NCBI GenBank assembly: GCA_030620005.1
Contig: JAUXAJ010000242.1
Span: forward strand, 1 to 8,002
Direction of reading: 5' to 3'
Source: Promethearchaeota archaeon
GTDB lineage: Archaea > Asgardarchaeota > Lokiarchaeia > Sigynarchaeales > SOKP01
Length of the DNA: 8,002 nt
Shown here: piece after piece, positions 4,634 to 8,002 of the stretch
Layout: each line of letters begins with the position of its first letter
How positions within the stretch are numbered: position 1 is the stretch's first letter
The notes under the pieces: generated by a model
The model's database searches: none
The model's input: only the letters and a program-made list of their open reading frames with translations
Told to the model about the DNA's origin: nothing
Position numbers and translations under genes: made by a program

Positions 4634-6762
4634 TGAATGAATTAGAGCATTTAATTGAAGAATTTGTATCAAACCTGAAAAACCTAAAAGATTACTACCT
4701 GACTAAATTAAAGATGAAAAATATTAAACAGTCTGAGACGGAAAATTCTTTAAAAAAGCAAATTGAAAGAATAGATGATATTATTTATCGAAATACCCTC
4801 ACGTTAAACGAAAAGAGCGCAGAGCAAAAATTTAACGAATCGGAAGAAAAACTGAAAAAATTAACTAGAGAGTTAGAGCAAAGAATAGAAGAGAGAACTA
4901 TAGAATTAAAAAAATCAGAAGCAAAATATCGTCAAATCATAAATGATATAGTAGATATTATCGTAGAGACAGATCTTGACGGAAAAATTGCATATGTAAG
5001 TTCTCAATGTTATAATATTCTTGGATATCCTCAAACAGAACTTATAGGCATGGAAGCATTTGACCTTATTCATCCAGATGACCTAGATAGGGTTGATAAC
5101 ACTATCAGTGAAGCTATAAAATCTAAAAAACCAGTATATTATGAAAGTAGGCTAAGACATGAAAAAGGACATTATCTCCCGATGAGTTTTAGGGCAAAAG
5201 TAATAGATATGGGTGGAAGTTTAAGAATTGTGGGTGTGTTAAGTGATATTACGGAAAAAATAGAAGCAGAACAAAAATTAAAAGATTCCGAAGAATGGTT
5301 TAGAATAATATTTGATAATGCTCCTGATGGATTATACCTGAGTGATTTAAAAGGAAATTTCGTGGACGGAAATAAAGCCGCTGAAAAATTATTAGGATAT
5401 ACAAAAGAAGAATTAATTGGAAAAAATTTTTTAAAGTTAAATATTCTCCAAAATGATCAAATTTCTAGAGCTACGGAGACATTACTAAAAGATTCAAGAA
5501 CAGAATCAACTGGACCAGGTGAATTAACATTAATACGTAAGGATGGAAGTAAAATCCTTGTAGAAGTAAGGACCTTTCCGATAAAATTTAAAGAGAGGAA
5601 TTTAGTTTTAGGCATTGCTCGTGATATTACTAAGCGCAAGATAATGGAAGAAACTTTAGAAGCGTCTGAGGAGAAATATAGACGTTTATACGAAAATTCT
5701 CCAAATTCTTTGATATTAACCAATAAAAATGGAATAATATTGGATTGTAATTCAGAAACCAAAAAGATTTTTGGATATGAAAAGGAAGAAATGATTGGAG
5801 TATCATATCCCAAATTAGGTATTATAAGTTCAAAGTATATAACTTTATTTAAAAAAAGATTGTTGGATTTTGAACAAGGCAAGACGTTAAAACCCATAGA
5901 AATACAAGTAACAAAAAAGAATGGCACAACCATCTGGGTTAATTATCAAAGTTCAATGTTCAAGTTAGGAAATGATATATATATCGAATCTATTTGTCAA
6001 GATATTACTGAAAAGAAAAAAGCTGAGAAATTAATTCAAGAAGAGATAGAAATCTTAAAAGATCTTGATAAAGTTAGAAAAGACCTTATCACACGCGCTT
6101 CGCATGAATTGAAAACTCCTTTAACATCTATAGGGGGGGCAACAGAACTTTTTTTAAATTTTTATACTGACCATTTCGATGATGAAGTCAGGTCTCTCAT
6201 TGAAATCATAGACAAAGGTGGAAAGAGATTGAAATCTTTTATTGAAGATTTACTCGATGTCTCAAGAATCGAATCCAATAATTTAGAATCAAAAAAACAA
6301 AAAGCGAACATTGTCATTATCATAAAAGGGTGCATTGATGATGTAAATTATTTAATAAGCGAACGAGAACAAACTTTAAATCATGATTTTAAAGAGGATT
6401 TGTATGTAAAAGTAGATATAATAAGAATAGAGCAAGTAATCTTGAATATATTATCGAACGCAATAAAAAACACTCCTCCAAAAGGAACGATATCAATAGA
6501 ATTAAAAAAATTGGATGGCTTTGTTGAAATTAAGGTATCTGACACTGGCGTTGGATTTACAGAAGAAGAAAAAATAAAAATATTCAAAAGATTTGGAAAA
6601 ATTGAAAGATTCGAGGAAGATCTGGATGTTGATATTGGAGGATCTGGTCTTGGGCTATATATTTCAAAAGAATTGGTAGAATTACACGAAGGAACAATTT
6701 GGTTAGAATCTGAAGGAAGAAATAAAGGAACAACGGTTTACATAAATCTTCCATTATCCTAA
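4633..6762 (+). CDS. Cytoplasmic sensor histidine kinase with three PAS domains
   Basis: The 709 residues have no membrane helix. An N-terminal Lys/Glu-rich coiled coil (about 1-95) leads into three PAS domains at about 96-208, 219-335 and 346-459. Each ends in a PAC-like xDIT motif: SDITEK (204-209), RDITKR (330-335), QDITEK (456-461). The HisKA segment carries the H-box SHELKTPLTSIGG, with the likely phospho-acceptor His491. The ATPase domain shows an N-box (NILSNAIKNTP, 605-615), G1 box DTGVGF (637-642), F-box FKRF (651-654) and G2 box GGSGLGL (669-675), so all catalytic boxes are intact. It should autophosphorylate and pass phosphate to a receiver protein; none is encoded in the window, so it is an orphan here. 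The PAS ligands cannot be predicted. The ATG at 4633 follows a weak GGTAGG purine stretch. It is convergent with the gelsolin-like gene. Confidence 0.93.
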   Translation: MNELEHLIEEFVSNLKNLKDYYLTKLKMKNIKQSETENSLKKQIERIDDIIYRNTLTLNEKSAEQKFNESEEKLKKLTRELEQRIEERTIELKKSEAKYRQIINDIVDIIVETDLDGKIAYVSSQCYNILGYPQTELIGMEAFDLIHPDDLDRVDNTISEAIKSKKPVYYESRLRHEKGHYLPMSFRAKVIDMGGSLRIVGVLSDITEKIEAEQKLKDSEEWFRIIFDNAPDGLYLSDLKGNFVDGNKAAEKLLGYTKEELIGKNFLKLNILQNDQISRATETLLKDSRTESTGPGELTLIRKDGSKILVEVRTFPIKFKERNLVLGIARDITKRKIMEETLEASEEKYRRLYENSPNSLILTNKNGIILDCNSETKKIFGYEKEEMIGVSYPKLGIISSKYITLFKKRLLDFEQGKTLKPIEIQVTKKNGTTIWVNYQSSMFKLGNDIYIESICQDITEKKKAEKLIQEEIEILKDLDKVRKDLITRASHELKTPLTSIGGATELFLNFYTDHFDDEVRSLIEIIDKGGKRLKSFIEDLLDVSRIESNNLESKKQKANIVIIIKGCIDDVNYLISEREQTLNHDFKEDLYVKVDIIRIEQVILNILSNAIKNTPPKGTISIELKKLDGFVEIKVSDTGVGFTEEEKIKIFKRFGKIERFEEDLDVDIGGSGLGLYISKELVELHEGTIWLESEGRNKGTTVYINLPLS

Positions 6763-6806
6763 ATGATTTATTTATTAACAGACTTCCACTATTTTGGCAG
6801 GAACTC

Positions 6807-7754
6807 CTACATGACTTTTTTCTTTCGGATATAAGTCAAGCTCTTAATTTTTTGTGGAATTCTTGCCATAAAATGATTTTCAAACACTCCAATTAATTTT
6901 TCGTATTCTTGAACCGTAAGCCCTATGAAAGGAAAAACATTCTTTCCTTTTTTTAATGGATCTACATTAAACCAAACATCATAAATGGTTTCATTTTCTT
7001 CAATCTCAAACGATTTCAATTCCCTTAAATCTAAAATAACAATTTCTCCCTTTATTTCGAGTACATACCTAGGAACTTTTGAAAAATCAAAAAATGTGTT
7101 TAAAAAAGAATGAACAAAAATCCTTTTATTAGTTATCGCGTATCTGCTTTCATGATTTTTAATTTCTATTCCTTTAGCATCAGCTAAATTTTTTAATCTA
7201 TCTTTAAACTTTTTATTCTTTAATAATTGCTTTAACCAATCTTTAGCCAAATTCACGGTGAAACTTTTAATCCACACAATGTCTTCGTCACCGTTTAGAA
7301 GTCTTTTTATTTCTTCTAATTTTGAGGTTTTTCCCGAGATTTTCTTTGTATTAAGGATTTCATTAACTTTCATTTTCTGTTTTTCGATATCTCGAATATA
7401 ATATTTGTCCTCCAAGTTTTCAGCGACTTCCATCGATTCTAAGCCAAACACATTCAGAAATTCTTGTAGCTCATCGCCCTGTTCAATTGCGACTATCTTC
7501 GATCGCTTAAATCCAGCTTCCATTAATTCACCTTGAATGGTTGTAGCAACCCTAGAGCTCATGAATCTTTTTTTTACCGGCGATCGGCCACCTTTCCAAA
7601 GATATATCCTATTTATATCTTGTTTTATAATGGTGAATACTTTTTCTGGGTGCAAATAATCGTTTAAATCTTCGGGTTCAATATTAAGCATTGTTCTATC
7701 GCCATCTTCAGAGATATCAAAAACCATGAAGTCTTTCCATTCCGGTTCAGTCAT
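6807..7754 (-). CDS. Gelsolin-like domain protein with C-terminal PH-like domain
   Basis: The 315-residue protein has two recognisable parts. Residues about 25-105 match a gelsolin/villin repeat: KVFTIIKQDINRIYLWKGG at 38-56 (family pattern xxIYxWxGxx), then SSRVATTIQGELMEAG as the long helix, then IVAIEQGDELQEFLNVFG (87-104; family xVxxGxExxxFxxxFG). A basic helical linker (about 115-200) leads to YAITNKRIFVHSFLN (205-219), the strand pattern of bacterial-type PH-like (bPH) domains, continuing through VILDLRELKSFEI and ending in the helix VQEYEKLIGVFENHF (281-295). Gelsolin repeats bind actin and calcium, and Asgard archaea encode actins and gelsolins, so an actin-linked role is likely but unproven. 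The PH-like part could bind lipid or protein. No signal or membrane helix is seen. Assignments are by pattern, the second domain less surely. The ATG at 7754 follows a TATA-like box on the minus strand. Confidence 0.72.
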   Translation of the reverse strand: MTEPEWKDFMVFDISEDGDRTMLNIEPEDLNDYLHPEKVFTIIKQDINRIYLWKGGRSPVKKRFMSSRVATTIQGELMEAGFKRSKIVAIEQGDELQEFLNVFGLESMEVAENLEDKYYIRDIEKQKMKVNEILNTKKISGKTSKLEEIKRLLNGDEDIVWIKSFTVNLAKDWLKQLLKNKKFKDRLKNLADAKGIEIKNHESRYAITNKRIFVHSFLNTFFDFSKVPRYVLEIKGEIVILDLRELKSFEIEENETIYDVWFNVDPLKKGKNVFPFIGLTVQEYEKLIGVFENHFMARIPQKIKSLTYIRKKKVM

Positions 7755-7793
7755 ATTATAACCAATTTGAGAATGTTGATTGATGATACAAAC

Positions 7794-7828
7794 ATATAAA
7801 TATTTCTTAAAGAAAGATATATTTATAT
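7794..7828. promoter_or_regulatory. Symmetric divergent promoter: 10-bp inverted TATA-like repeats
   Basis: ATATAAATAT at 7794-7803 and its exact reverse complement ATATTTATAT at 7819-7828 flank a 15-base spacer that itself contains the near-palindrome TTCTTAAAGAA (7804-7814). The left arm is about 40-50 bases upstream of the gelsolin-like ATG (minus strand) and suits a TATA box for it. The right arm lies about 30 bases upstream of the GTG at 7856 on the plus strand. One symmetric site could therefore serve both genes, possibly with a regulator on the central palindrome. Confidence 0.45.
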
Positions 7829-7841
7829 AAATAAAAATTTT

Positions 7842-7850
7842 TGGAGAGCG
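7842..7850 (+). promoter_or_regulatory. Shine-Dalgarno-like site before the GTG start
   Basis: TGGAGAGCG contains GGAG, ending about ten bases before the GTG at 7856. It is among the clearer Shine-Dalgarno matches in the window and helps to choose that start. Confidence 0.4.
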
Positions 7851-7855
7851 TAAAA

Positions 7856-8002
7856 GTGGCTAATGTTGAAATTCTTATTAAAAGAATAAACAAATTGGAA
7901 CTATTTGTAAAAGCGATCAAATATATTATTGCCCTTCTTGTGCGCCCATCTATTGTAAAAATTGTTATGTAAAAGATGGTTGTTGGAATTGTGGAACGGG
8001 AG
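7856..8002 (+). CDS. N-terminal part of a cysteine-rich zinc-finger protein, apparently frameshifted, cut by the window edge
   Basis: After a Shine-Dalgarno-like GGAG, GTG at 7856 starts a frame reading MANVEILIKRINKLE, which as given meets a TAA at 7970-7972. The frame one base earlier, from 7882 to the end, reads TICKSDQIYYCPSC and then APIYCKNCYVKDGCWNCG, with cysteines at codons 7906, 7930, 7939, 7954, 7963, 7981 and 7990. Such CxxC spacing is that of a zinc-binding module and is very unlikely by chance. This second frame has no usual start codon after its upstream TAA at 7879-7881. The simplest reading is one gene starting at 7856 with one base missing, for example an A in the AAA run at 7888-7890. 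A real -1 frameshift, a decayed gene or a sequencing error are all possible. The specific family is not determined. Confidence 0.5.

Noticed and set aside
5457..5933. Minus-strand open frame of 158 codons opposite PAS domains 2 and 3
   Set aside because: It is a shadow of the intact histidine kinase frame.
6133..6139. Run of seven G in the AT-rich kinase gene, next to the H-box
   Set aside because: It encodes the expected Gly-Gly of the H-box region and the frame is intact; a phase-variable switch cannot be claimed from one sequence.

Overview
The window is AT-rich (about 25-30% GC by eye over most genes) and probably comes from an Asgard archaeon, most likely of the Lokiarchaeia/Promethearchaeota type. 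The basis is the combination of genes: an archaeal ether-lipid UbiA prenyltransferase, a 23-residue leucine-rich-repeat protein, a cytoplasmic PAS-rich histidine kinase, a vWA protein carrying a PHD/RING-like zinc finger, and a gelsolin-like protein. TATA-like boxes, few Shine-Dalgarno sites and poly-T tracts after stop codons also point to archaeal transcription and translation. The lineage is inferred; there is no rRNA here to test it.

Layout from left to right: (1) the C-terminal end of an unrecognised, noticeably GC-richer gene on the plus strand; (2) a leucine-rich-repeat ORF on the minus strand, whose reading frame continues upstream through an in-frame TGA, so it looks N-terminally broken; (3) a DUF2961/GH172-type protein on the minus strand with a C-terminal membrane helix; (4) a divergent intergenic region with a perfect 14-bp palindrome and duplicated TATA-like box; (5) a DGGGP-synthase-type UbiA prenyltransferase (+), followed directly by a T13 tract; (6) a vWA domain + C4HC3 zinc finger + zinc ribbon protein (+); (7) a triple-PAS histidine kinase (+), preceded by a possible 16-codon leader ORF; (8) a gelsolin-like + PH-like protein (-); (9) a symmetric AT-rich divergent promoter; (10) the start of a cysteine-rich zinc-finger gene (+) that is cut by the window edge and appears frameshifted.

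There is no obvious operon. Most genes have their own promoter-like sequence and several neighbours are convergent or divergent. The lipid-synthesis enzyme is core metabolism. The vWA-zinc finger, gelsolin-PH, LRR and terminal zinc-finger proteins belong to the eukaryotic-like regulatory, cytoskeletal and scaffolding repertoire typical of Asgard archaea. The most promising material is the two unusual domain combinations (vWA-PHD/RING-zinc ribbon and gelsolin-PH), the tail-anchored GH172 protein, and two reading-frame lesions that a simple ORF call would miss.
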